DNA of 64,000 bases, taken from Phycisphaera sp. Lineage in GTDB: Bacteria; Planctomycetota; Phycisphaerae; Phycisphaerales; UBA1924. Of this stretch, positions 51,779 to 59,972 are shown piece by piece. A program made the position numbers and the translations under genes. The stretch covers positions 429,205 to 493,204 of the forward strand of contig CP098402.1 in NCBI GenBank assembly GCA_025916675.1, given 5' to 3'. How positions within the stretch are numbered: the stretch's first letter is position 1; every line of letters starts with the position of its first letter. A model generated the notes under the pieces. It had not been told where the DNA came from, ran no database searches, and worked only from the letters and a program-made list of their open reading frames with translations.

Positions 51779-52699
51779 TTAGCGAGGGTTGAAGATAAAT
51801 GTGTAGAACTCGGTCGAAAGGTTGCCATCGGGATCCGAGGGATCCTTGGGCTCGATGCTCAGGTATGCGGCGTGGCCGTCATAGAAAGCCATCACGCTCT
51901 TGTTGTTCTCGTTGAACTCGCCGAGCCAATCGCGGCCTTGAGGGTCGTTGGCGACGACGTCGGCGGTCTGATCGTGGATCCAGACCATCTTTGACGCATC
52001 GAAGAACTCGGCCTGACGGAAACGCTTCATACCCTCTTCCCAGCGGGCGCTGCCCTTGGGATACCGAATCGGTGAGGGGCCCCATGCCGAGAACGACCGC
52101 ATGTCGCCGGCATCCCACCAACGCATGTTCACGTGGTAGCTGGTGCCCACATCGTCGTAGCTGCTGAGCTGGGTGTTGGGAGCGGGCCAGCTCCGCTGGT
52201 GGGTCTTCTTATCCCCGGGGGAGCGGAAGGCCGGCATTTCCACAATCTCGCGCTGATCGTCGTCGGGGCGGCCTTCTTCGTAACGGATTGGGTCGGGGTT
52301 GTACCCCGTTGGCTCGGGCAGGTTGAGATCTGGATACACGTAGGGGTTGAGCGGCTTGGTGAACGCTGGCTCGTCGAAGACACCGCCGGCATACGTGCGG
52401 TAATACTCGGATGCGTCCTTGCCGCCGAAGCTCCACGTACACCAACCGCCGATGCCACCATTGCGCCACGACATCTTCATGGGGATGTCGTCGTTGAAGT
52501 CGGCCTTGTAGTTGAAGAAGGCGACTTGCAACTGCCGGACGTTGCTGAGCGAGACGGCTTGGTACCCGAGCAGACGGGCACTCCCCAGCGCCGGCAGCAG
52601 GATGCCGATCAGAAGGGCGATGATGGCGATGACGACCAGCAACTCGATGAGCGTGAAGCCCCTCTTGTGCTGGCTACGGCCGAGTCTTTGCACTCGCAT
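51779..52699 (-). CDS. prepilin-type (pseudopilin-like) protein
   Basis: A 306-residue protein with a type IV prepilin leader: QHKRGFTLIELLVVIAIIALL, where prepilin peptidase cuts after the G and methylates F. The mature part (NVRQLQVAFFNYKADFNDD, with many W/Y/D and no obvious fold) belongs to the large class of solitary planctomycete 'xcpT/GspG-leader' proteins (DUF1559-like group), whose roles are not settled. Ends MAFYDGHAAYLSIEP, seen in the same group. Start ATG 52699; the frame runs 54 codons further but those lie before the leader. Confidence 0.8.
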   Translation of the reverse strand: MRVQRLGRSQHKRGFTLIELLVVIAIIALLIGILLPALGSARLLGYQAVSLSNVRQLQVAFFNYKADFNDDIPMKMSWRNGGIGGWCTWSFGGKDASEYYRTYAGGVFDEPAFTKPLNPYVYPDLNLPEPTGYNPDPIRYEEGRPDDDQREIVEMPAFRSPGDKKTHQRSWPAPNTQLSSYDDVGTSYHVNMRWWDAGDMRSFSAWGPSPIRYPKGSARWEEGMKRFRQAEFFDASKMVWIHDQTADVVANDPQGRDWLGEFNENNKSVMAFYDGHAAYLSIEPKDPSDPDGNLSTEFYTFIFNPR

Positions 52700-53004
52700 G
52701 GAACTGTCCCCGTCGCTACGGAATGGTCTGCCCCGGGCAGTTGCCGGTCGGGCGTCGTGATGACGGCCGAGGGAACACCGGCGGGACTTTCGGGCTGCAA
52801 CCAAACCTATGTCGCTTGGGCCCTGTAGCCCGAGCGACGCCTCGCTGACAGAGGGCGGCACGTGCCGCGACCTCCCCTATGTGCTTCCAGTATACCAGAA
52901 TCACACGGAATCACAATACGATTCGTACACAGTTTGGTCTTGGGTGCAATCGGGAATGTCCCTAATTTCCCTCATGGCGTGGGCAGAATCCGGTTGAAAC
53001 CCGA
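52700..53004. other. 305-nt gap between purM end and pseudopilin start
   Basis: No convincing gene. It contains the promoter for the pseudopilin gene and an untranslated leader of about 185 nt. The part next to purM (52917-53004) is AT-richer than its neighbours and shows nothing recognisable; I saw no clear terminator for purM. Confidence 0.5.
52889..52916 (-). promoter_or_regulatory. sigma-70-type promoter for the pseudopilin gene
   Basis: Read on the minus strand: -35 TTGTGA (52911-52916), a 16-nt spacer ending in TGG, and -10 TATACT (52889-52894), which is also an extended -10 (TG-G-TATACT). It is the best sigma-70-type promoter seen in the window. Confidence 0.65.
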
Positions 53005-54177
53005 TCAAGACCTAAACAAGACGCGGCCCTCGCCCTTTCGGATCACGCCGATCCGGGTCACCCCTTCGCCGAGGCGCGCGAGCTTGTCGGCGATGGCGTC
53101 GGCGAAGGTGGGGCGGACGATGACGCAGTAGCCCACGCCCATGTTGAAGACCTTGTCCATCTCGGGGGCGCGGATGTTGCCGTGCTTCTTGAGGAAGTTG
53201 AAGATGGGCGGGACGGGCCAGGCCTTGCGGTCGAGGACTGCGTCGACGCCAGGGTGGAGGCTTCGCTCGAGGTTGCCGGCCAGCCCGCCGCCGGTGATGT
53301 GGGCCATGCCGCTGACGACGCGCTTGACCTTGTAGCCGCGCAAGATGCGGGTGATGCTGTTGGCGTAGATGCGCGTGGGGGTGAGCAGGACTTGGCCGAG
53401 TGATTGTTCGGCGTCGAGCTCGGGGTAGACGGTGTGCAGGTCGAGGTTGGCGTGGTCGATGACCCGGCGGACGAGGCTAAATCCGTTGGAGTGGACGCCG
53501 CTGGAGGCCAGGCCCAGGACGACGTCTCCGGGCTCGACCTTCATGCTGCTGGTGGCGCGTCGGAGCTCGACGACACCCACGGCGAAGCCGGCCATGTCGA
53601 ACTCGCCCTCGGGGTAGATGCCCGGGAGCTCGGCGGTCTCGCCGCCCAGCAGGCTGCATCCGGCCAGTTCGCAGCCCTTGGAGACGCCCTTGACGAGGTC
53701 GACGAGCATCTGGTGCTCGACCTTGGGGATGGCCAGGTAGTCGAGGAAGAACAGGGGCTCGGCGGCCTCGACGATGAGGTCGTTGACGCACATGGCCACG
53801 AGGTCCTGGCCCACGGTGTCGAAGGTGTCCATGTCTCGGGCGAGCTTGAGCTTGGTGCCCACGCCGTCGGTGGCGGCGACGAGGACGGGCTCCTTGTAGT
53901 TCCGCTTGAAGAGCTTCTCGTTGAAGTCCAGGCGGAAGAGGCCGGCGAATCCGCCGTCGTTCCTGAGGACGCGGGGGCCGTGGGTGCGTCGCATGAGGCC
54001 CATGATGGCGCCCACGAAGCGGTCGCCGGCGTCGATGTCGACGCCCGAGTCGGCATAGGTGAGGGCCTTTTTGGAATCGGTGCCGTTTGGGGATGTTTTG
54101 GTCGTCTGGCGCTTGGTGGGCCGCTTGGTCGGCTTGGCGGATCGCGTTCTGGGGCCGGCGGGGGTGGGCATGGACAA
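53005..54177 (-). CDS. purM: phosphoribosylformylglycinamidine cyclo-ligase
   Basis: A 390-residue PurM (AIR synthetase), converting FGAM to AIR with ATP in purine synthesis. Key blocks: YADSGVDIDAGDRFVGAI, VLVAATDGVGTKLKLARD, QDLVAMCVNDLIVEAAEPLF, GCSLLGGETAELPGIY and GLASSGVHSNGFSLVR. The first 40 residues are K/T/S/P-rich and absent from the E. coli enzyme (345 aa). Divergent from metK. ATG at 54177 or 54171. Confidence 0.95.
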   Translation of the reverse strand: MSMPTPAGPRTRSAKPTKRPTKRQTTKTSPNGTDSKKALTYADSGVDIDAGDRFVGAIMGLMRRTHGPRVLRNDGGFAGLFRLDFNEKLFKRNYKEPVLVAATDGVGTKLKLARDMDTFDTVGQDLVAMCVNDLIVEAAEPLFFLDYLAIPKVEHQMLVDLVKGVSKGCELAGCSLLGGETAELPGIYPEGEFDMAGFAVGVVELRRATSSMKVEPGDVVLGLASSGVHSNGFSLVRRVIDHANLDLHTVYPELDAEQSLGQVLLTPTRIYANSITRILRGYKVKRVVSGMAHITGGGLAGNLERSLHPGVDAVLDRKAWPVPPIFNFLKKHGNIRAPEMDKVFNMGVGYCVIVRPTFADAIADKLARLGEGVTRIGVIRKGEGRVLFRS

Positions 54178-54316
54178 GCCTAGGGCGAGACATGCGGGTT
54201 CTGGCCGCTAGACTGACTTCTTGAGAGGCTTCAGGACGGGGTTGGCCCGAGCGAGCCTCGACGAATCCGACGCCCCAGATGGCTCGCTTTGCCGCTTGCC
54301 GGGAGACCGAAAGTCC

Positions 54317-55513
54317 ATGGCCGACAACCGCACCTCGCTGTTTACCTCAGAGTCCGTGTCGATGGGCCATCCCGACAAGGTGGCCGACCAGATCTCGGAT
54401 GCCATCCTTGACGTGATGCTCAAGGACGACCCGCACTCGCGGGTGGCGGTCGAGACGATGGTGGCCACAGGGCTGGTCGTGGTGTCGGGCGAGGTGACGA
54501 CGAGCACCTACGTGGACATCCAGGACATCGTGCGTGACACGATCCGCGAGATCGGGTACGACGACGCGGAGATGCGTTTTGATTGCGACTCGTGCGCGGT
54601 GCTGGTGGCGCTCAACAAGCAGAGCCCCGACATCGCCCAGGGCGTCGACCGCGAGGGCGCGGGCGACCAGGGTCTCATGTTCGGCTTCGCGTGCCGCGAG
54701 ACCGAGGAGCTGATGCCGCTGCCGATCCAGCTCTCGCATCGTTTGGTCGAGCGTCAGGCGCAGGTGCGCCGCGACGGGATCATCCCCGGACTGCGACCCG
54801 ACGCCAAGAGCCAGGTGACCATCGAGTACGAGGGGCTGCGGCCGGTGCGTGTCGACACGGTGCTCATGAGCACCCAGCACGACCGGAGCTGGAGCGGCAA
54901 GCAGAAGCAGGAAGAGCTGCGCAAGCAGGTGATCGAGCACATCTTCAAGCCCGTGCTCGGGAGCTGGTGGAACCCGGGCATCACGGTGCACGTGAACCCG
55001 ACGGGCCAGTTCGAGATCGGCGGGCCGCACGGCGACGCCGGGCTGACGGGCCGCAAGATCATCGTTGACACCTACGGCGGTCGCGGCAGGCACGGTGGTG
55101 GGGCGTTCAGCGGCAAGGATCCGACGAAGGTCGATCGCTCGGCGGCGTACATGGCCCGGTATATCGCCAAGAACGTTGTGGCGGCCGAACTGGCCGACGT
55201 GTGCGAGGTGCAGCTGAGCTACGCGATTGGTGTGGTCGAGCCGACCAGCGTGCATGTGGATTGCTTTGGGACTGAAAAGGCAGACCTGGACCAGATCGAG
55301 AAGGCCATCCGCAAGGTGTTCCCGCTGACGCCGCGGGGCATCATCGAGACGCTGCAGCTCCGCAAGCCGATCTACAAGCTGACCGCCCGGCACGGGCACT
55401 TCGGTCGCAAGCCCTTCGAGCGTGAGGGCAAGAGCTACTTCACGTGGGAGAAGACCGACAAGGTCGAGGACCTGAAGAACGCTGTAGGTGGCGCGGTGGC
55501 GGCGGGGGCGTGA
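54317..55513 (+). CDS. metK: S-adenosylmethionine synthetase
   Basis: A 398-residue MetK making SAM from methionine and ATP. Motifs: [32 protein letters not shown] (ATP site), VKxDRSWSGK-like [13 protein letters not shown] and the glycine-rich [20 protein letters not shown] loop. Full length. The ATG at 54317 restores the normal start ([14 protein letters not shown]); the frame is open for 32 more codons. The 133-nt leader has one 8-bp stem (AGCGAGCC/GGCTCGCT) but no known SAM riboswitch pattern. Confidence 0.96.
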   Translation: MADNRTSLFTSESVSMGHPDKVADQISDAILDVMLKDDPHSRVAVETMVATGLVVVSGEVTTSTYVDIQDIVRDTIREIGYDDAEMRFDCDSCAVLVALNKQSPDIAQGVDREGAGDQGLMFGFACRETEELMPLPIQLSHRLVERQAQVRRDGIIPGLRPDAKSQVTIEYEGLRPVRVDTVLMSTQHDRSWSGKQKQEELRKQVIEHIFKPVLGSWWNPGITVHVNPTGQFEIGGPHGDAGLTGRKIIVDTYGGRGRHGGGAFSGKDPTKVDRSAAYMARYIAKNVVAAELADVCEVQLSYAIGVVEPTSVHVDCFGTEKADLDQIEKAIRKVFPLTPRGIIETLQLRKPIYKLTARHGHFGRKPFEREGKSYFTWEKTDKVEDLKNAVGGAVAAGA

Positions 55514-55517
55514 TCGC

Positions 55518-56204
55518 TCAGCTCAGGCCGTAAAGAGCGTTCTGCCGGGCGTAGGCCAGCACTTTCGGGTGCAGCGGCGTCTCGAAGGGCGAGCCCTTGG
55601 CGTCGCGGACCTCGGTCGAGGCGGCCGGCAACGAGTCAATATCGACGAAGGACTCGGCCCAGTGGTCGAGTTCTTTTTCGTTCCAGAAATCAGTATTCGC
55701 CATCGCCGCGCGCAGATCGGTTGCACTGGTAATCGGCTCGCGGGGCAGGATGGTGGGTTGGGCGAATTGGAGCATCTCTCGGGGTGTGCGCCAGCGGTGG
55801 AAGCTGGTGGCTTGGTCGGCGCCGATGATGAACCAGAGCGTGCGGTCGGGCAGGATCGACTTGGCGCGCTCGAGCGTGCGGGCCCAGTAGCTGGGCTCGC
55901 CGTGGGTGGCACGGTCGAGTTCGTCGGTCCAGATGCCGGCGTGTTCGAGGCCCTCGGTCGCCAGGGCGAGCATGTCGAGGCGCTGGGCGTCGGTGGCGGT
56001 GGGGGCGTTGTCCTTGTGGGGCGAGCGGGCGGCGGGCACGAAGGCCAGGAAAACCGGCGCGCTGACTCGGCCTTCGAGTTCGCGGCGACCGAGGTCGGCT
56101 AGCGTGACGTGGGCCAGGTGTGGCGGGTCAAAGGTGCCGCCGAAGAGCGCGACGTGGGCGCATTCGCTGGGTATAGGCAGGGATGTCGGCGCTTTGGGCG
56201 TCAC
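55518..56204 (-). CDS. nadD: nicotinate-nucleotide adenylyltransferase
   Basis: About 228 residues. The nucleotidyltransferase motif HVALFGGTFDPPHLAHVTLA (GxFDPxHxGH) is near the N-terminus, with AARSPHKDN (substrate loop) and FIIGADQATSFHRW (IGxDxxxxxxxW) following; NadD joins nicotinate mononucleotide and ATP in NAD synthesis. The start is uncertain: GTG 56204 (VTPKAPTSL) is the only reasonable codon before the motif and lacks a clear ribosome site. It faces metK tail to tail with 4 nt between them. The last 40 residues (DFWNEKELDHWAESFVDID) are unusual for the family. Confidence 0.85.
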   Translation of the reverse strand: MTPKAPTSLPIPSECAHVALFGGTFDPPHLAHVTLADLGRRELEGRVSAPVFLAFVPAARSPHKDNAPTATDAQRLDMLALATEGLEHAGIWTDELDRATHGEPSYWARTLERAKSILPDRTLWFIIGADQATSFHRWRTPREMLQFAQPTILPREPITSATDLRAAMANTDFWNEKELDHWAESFVDIDSLPAASTEVRDAKGSPFETPLHPKVLAYARQNALYGLS

Positions 56205-56238
56205 CGGATAGGGTAGGGGCCGGCGTGCGAGGTTGGGC

Positions 56239-56595
56239 CTAATAGTCGTCGTCAGGGACGACCATGAGCGGGCCCAGGTCGTTCCCGAACTCGTCGGCCC
56301 AAAAGTCTTGGGGGGCCAGCAGCGGGTACTTCTGGCCGAGCATCTCGAGCGGGAGGCGCTCGTCGATGACCACGCCGTCGTGATCGACAACGGTGTAGAC
56401 GTGGCCGGCCTCGGTGACCTCGATGCGCACGTCGTAGTCTCGGCCCTGGAGGGTGCCCAGATCGACCGCGGGCTCGTACGGCTCGGGGAGTTGGTGCTGG
56501 AGGGTGGCTTCACCCTGGCGGGGTTCGATCGACACGAACAGGACGACGGCCCCGGCGGCGAGCATCAGGATGGTGATGGCGTGCTTGCGTCCCAT
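56239..56595 (-). CDS. small exported or membrane-anchored protein
   Basis: A 118-residue protein with an N-terminal helix (KHAITILMLAAGAVVLFVSI, about 4-23) and a compact acidic domain (VDLGTLQGRDYDVRIEVTEAG, VYTVVDHDGVVIDERL, LLAPQDFWADEFGNDLG). No family recognised; similar short planctomycete proteins contain DYxVxI...V.D..G strands (recall). Start ATG 56595 with AGGAG 7 nt upstream. It lies between prfA and nadD, 34 nt before nadD, on the same strand. Confidence 0.7.
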   Translation of the reverse strand: MGRKHAITILMLAAGAVVLFVSIEPRQGEATLQHQLPEPYEPAVDLGTLQGRDYDVRIEVTEAGHVYTVVDHDGVVIDERLPLEMLGQKYPLLAPQDFWADEFGNDLGPLMVVPDDDY

Positions 56596-56649
56596 AGCGA
56601 TTCTCCTATGGGGCGCATCGGCTGGCACGGGATGTGTCTTGAGGCGTTT

Positions 56650-57753
56650 TTACAGGTCGGTCAGCCGCTGGGCGGTGCGCTGCTCGATCAGGGCGGTCAT
56701 GAGGGGCGTGAGGTCGCCGTCGAAGAGGGTCTGGCGGAGCTGGAACTTGGTGTCGAGGCGTTGGTCGGCGACGATGCCGTCCTGGTAGCGGTAGACGCGG
56801 ACTTTTTCGGACCTTTCGCCGGTGCCGACTTGGCTCTTGCGTTCGGCGGAGCGTTCGGCCTCGATCTCGCGGAGCTGGCGTTCGTAGAGGCGTGCCATGA
56901 GCAGGCGGCGAGCCTTCTCGCGGTTCTGGTGCTGGCTCTTGCTCTCCTGCATGCGGACCTCGATGCCGGTGGGGTCGTGGACGAGGTGGACGGCGGTGGC
57001 GACCTTGTTGACGTTCTGCCCGCCGGGGCCCTGCGAGGTGGTGACGTGCTCGGTGACGTCATTGGCCCAGTCGATCTTAACCTCAACGGCCTTGGGCTCG
57101 GGCAGCACGGCGACGGTGGCGGTGGACGTGTGGACGCGGCCGTGCGATTCGGTGGCGGGGACGCGCTTGACGGAATGCACGCCGGCCTCGAAGCTGAGTT
57201 CGGCCCAGACGCCCTCGCCCTTGACGCTGGCCGTGGCCGAGCGGACGCCGCCGTGGCTCTCGCCGCCGGTGAAGTCGAGGGCCTCGAAGGCCCAGCCCTT
57301 CTGGCTCGCGTACTTCTCGTACATGGCCAGCAGGTCTTTGGCCCAGATCTGGGCCTCGTCTCCACCGGTGCCGGCGCGGAGCTCGAGGATGACCGAGCCG
57401 ACGAGGTTGTCGTCGCTGGAGACCAGGGCGGCCTTGACGGACTCGATCTCTTCGGCGGCGCGGGCTTCGAGGATGGGCAGCTCGGCACGGGCCATCTCGG
57501 CCAGTTCGGCGTCTTCGCCCGAGTCGATGGCCTGGCGGAGGTCGGCGGCTTCTTCGAGCAGGCCGGTGTAGCGCTGGTAGCCCTCGACGACGGCGGCCAG
57601 GGCCGAGCGGCGGATGGAGAGATCGCGGACCTGCTCGTGGTCGGCCAGGACGCTTGGGTCTTCGAGCTGCGTGCCCACGGCGCGGTACTGCTCGGTGAGC
57701 TCGTCGAGCTTGGCACGGACGGCGGGGGTGAGGGTGTCGGCGGTGGTGGTCAC
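56650..57753 (-). CDS. prfA: peptide chain release factor 1
   Basis: A 367-residue class I release factor. The GGQ motif (GPGGQNVNKVATAVHL) that triggers peptidyl-tRNA hydrolysis is intact and the codon-recognition tripeptide reads PAT (RVPATESHGRVHTS), which marks RF1 (UAA/UAG) rather than RF2 (SPF). The start is GTG 57753 (VTTTADTLT). No recognisable prmC or hemA neighbour is beside it. Confidence 0.95.
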   Translation of the reverse strand: MTTTADTLTPAVRAKLDELTEQYRAVGTQLEDPSVLADHEQVRDLSIRRSALAAVVEGYQRYTGLLEEAADLRQAIDSGEDAELAEMARAELPILEARAAEEIESVKAALVSSDDNLVGSVILELRAGTGGDEAQIWAKDLLAMYEKYASQKGWAFEALDFTGGESHGGVRSATASVKGEGVWAELSFEAGVHSVKRVPATESHGRVHTSTATVAVLPEPKAVEVKIDWANDVTEHVTTSQGPGGQNVNKVATAVHLVHDPTGIEVRMQESKSQHQNREKARRLLMARLYERQLREIEAERSAERKSQVGTGERSEKVRVYRYQDGIVADQRLDTKFQLRQTLFDGDLTPLMTALIEQRTAQRLTDL

Positions 57754-57805
57754 ACTAGCATCATTGCCCACTTGCGGCGATCGAGTTCGCCGCAAGTTGT
57801 GGTAT

Positions 57806-58438
57806 TCAGCTCGGCTGCTTCGTCGTCCGCAGATATGGCTTCACCTCGGTAAAACCACCCGGGAAGAGCTCCTTCGCCTCGTCGTTGCTGACGGCCGGGA
57901 CGATGATGCAGTCTTCGCCCTGCTTCCAGTTAGCCGGCGTGGCCAGCTTGTGCTTGGCGGTGAGCTGGAGCGAGTCGATGACGCGGAGGAGCTCGTCGAA
58001 GTTTCGGCCCGTGCTGGCGGGGTAGGTCAGGGTGAGCTTGACCTTCTTGTCCGGGCCGATGACGAAGACCGAGCGCACGGTCATGGTGTTGTCGGCGCTC
58101 GGGTGGATCATGTCGTAGGCGTCGGAGACTTTTCGGTCGTCGTCGGCGATGAGCGGGAAGTTGAGGGCGGCGCCCTGGGTTTCCTCGATGTCTCCCGCCC
58201 ACTTCTCGTGGCTGTCGAGCGGGTCGACCGAGAGGCCGGCGACCTTGACGTTGCGCTTGTCGAACTCGGGCTTGAGCTTGGCGACGGCGCCGAGCTCGGT
58301 GGTGCAGACGGGCGTGAAGTCTGCCGGGTGGCTGAAGAGCACGCCCCAGCTCTCGCCGAGCCAGTTGTGCCAATTGATGTCGCCCTGGGTGCTCTTGGCG
58401 GTGAAGTCCGGTGCGGTGTCGCCGAGTCGGATGGCCAT
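57806..58438 (-). CDS. 1-Cys peroxiredoxin (Prx6 type)
   Basis: A 210-residue peroxiredoxin. The peroxidatic cysteine is C45 in SHPADFTPVCTTELG; the Prx6-group features IHPSADNTMTVRSVFVIGPD and TPANWKQGEDCIIVPAVSND are present. Prx6 enzymes usually work with a single catalytic cysteine and reduce hydrogen peroxide or lipid peroxides; the later cysteine in QGEDCII is a common variant residue. The start at 58438 has AGGAG 7 nt upstream. Confidence 0.93.
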   Translation of the reverse strand: MAIRLGDTAPDFTAKSTQGDINWHNWLGESWGVLFSHPADFTPVCTTELGAVAKLKPEFDKRNVKVAGLSVDPLDSHEKWAGDIEETQGAALNFPLIADDDRKVSDAYDMIHPSADNTMTVRSVFVIGPDKKVKLTLTYPASTGRNFDELLRVIDSLQLTAKHKLATPANWKQGEDCIIVPAVSNDEAKELFPGGFTEVKPYLRTTKQPS

Positions 58439-58512
58439 GGGAAATCTCCTGTTCTTGGGGTGGGAAACAAGGATAGGTCGGCCTCGCTCGACTGGGTTCA
58501 TACACTGGGCTC

Positions 58513-59868
58513 ATGAGCCAGCCGACCGAAGCCGTTGCCGCCGACCATCTCCTTGCCCGCCGCCGGCGGACCGCAGCGGCGTTGCGTGAGCGGGCGCGGG
58601 AGGTGGTGGGGGCGTCGGGGCCCATGCCGGTTGTGTTGTTGGGGGCGGGGGAGATGATCTCGGTGCCCGGGCAGCACGACCGGGTGTACCCGTTCATGGC
58701 CCACAGCGATTACTACTACCTGACCGAGCAGCAATGCCCGGGGGGTGTGCTGGCGATCGACCTTGCCGACGAGAGCGAGACGCCGTGGCGGGTGTTCGCG
58801 CCCGAGGTGACGCAGGCGCATCGCACGTGGGAGGGTGACGTGACGTGGGAGGGCGCGCCGCTGGCCGAGCTTGGGTCGTGGCTGGTGGAGCGTCGCGGGC
58901 GCTCGGTGGCGATGCTGGGGTGCCCGGTTGGTGGGTATGGCGGGGGTGTCGATGCGAAGCTGAGCGCGGAGCTGGCCGAGGCGTTGCTGCACTCGCGGCG
59001 GGTGTTAGATGAAGTGGAGATTGCCAACATGCGCAACGCCGCTGCGGCTACCGCGGCGGGGCACGCGTACGCGCACCGCGTGCTGACCAGCGGAGAGGCC
59101 GCGCGCATGACCGAGCGGCAGTTGCAGGTGGAGATCGAGGCGGAGTTCTTTCGCAATGGTGGGGACGGCACGCCGTACGACACGATCGTGGGCAGCGGGC
59201 CGAATGCGGCGGTGCTGCACTTTGCGCCGGGGGATCGGGTGATCTCGAAGGGTGAGTGCGTGCTGGTCGATTCGGGCGCGTCGCACAAGCGCTACGCGGG
59301 CGACGTGACACGCACCTGGTCGGTGGGCGAGCCGACGCAAACGCAGCGGGACGTGATCAACATCGTGATCGACTCGGAAGAGGCCGGGCTGGCGATGTGC
59401 AAGCCGGGTGTGGAGTGGCACGACGTGCACCGACGGTGCAGCGAGGTGGTGCTCGAGGGGCTGATCGGCCTGGGCGCACTCAAGGGCGACGCGGCGGAAC
59501 TGGTCGAGCGCGGCGTGGCGGGCTTATTCTTTCCGCACGGTGTTGGGCACATGATCGGCCTGGGCGTGCGCGGCGCGGGCGGGCGGCTGCCCGGGCGCGA
59601 GCCGCGGAAGGGGCCGGGTGGTGTGGGCGTTCGTGTCGACATCCCGCTGGAGGCGGGGCACGGGTTCACCATCGAGCCTGGGCTGTACTTCATTCCTGGG
59701 TTGATCGAGGTGGCCGAGACGCGGGAGAAGTTTGGCGATGCCGTGCAGTGGGGGGTGGTCGATTCGTTGCGCAAGGAGATCCAGGGCGTGCGGATCGAGG
59801 ACGATGTGGTGATTACCGAGGGTGGGCGCGAGAATCTGACGGCAGGGATCGTGAAGGGGCTGGATTGA
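58513..59868 (+). CDS. pepP: Xaa-Pro aminopeptidase (M24B)
   Basis: A 451-residue proline aminopeptidase that removes an N-terminal residue before proline. An aminopeptidase-P N-terminal domain (FMAHSDYYYLTEQQCPGGVL) leads into the pita-bread fold with two-metal ligands: aspartates in LVDSGASHKRYAGDVTRTW, histidine in GVGHMIGLGVR, glutamates in TIEPGLYF and RIEDDVVIT. GSGPNAAVLHF supplies the substrate-binding histidine. ATG at 58513. Divergent from the peroxiredoxin with a 74-nt gap. Confidence 0.93.
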   Translation: MSQPTEAVAADHLLARRRRTAAALRERAREVVGASGPMPVVLLGAGEMISVPGQHDRVYPFMAHSDYYYLTEQQCPGGVLAIDLADESETPWRVFAPEVTQAHRTWEGDVTWEGAPLAELGSWLVERRGRSVAMLGCPVGGYGGGVDAKLSAELAEALLHSRRVLDEVEIANMRNAAAATAAGHAYAHRVLTSGEAARMTERQLQVEIEAEFFRNGGDGTPYDTIVGSGPNAAVLHFAPGDRVISKGECVLVDSGASHKRYAGDVTRTWSVGEPTQTQRDVINIVIDSEEAGLAMCKPGVEWHDVHRRCSEVVLEGLIGLGALKGDAAELVERGVAGLFFPHGVGHMIGLGVRGAGGRLPGREPRKGPGGVGVRVDIPLEAGHGFTIEPGLYFIPGLIEVAETREKFGDAVQWGVVDSLRKEIQGVRIEDDVVITEGGRENLTAGIVKGLD

Positions 59869-59972
59869 CCCCGTGCCGGGCGGCGACTTCCAGTGCGGCG
59901 CGTACTTGGGTGGGGCCTGTCCCGTAGCGCGTACGATTGGGATTGGCCAATCTCCTTGCGACGGAGTGTGAG

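Noticed and set aside
54184-54316. SAM-I, SAM-II or SAH riboswitch upstream of metK
   Set aside because: None of the conserved core sequences could be found by eye.
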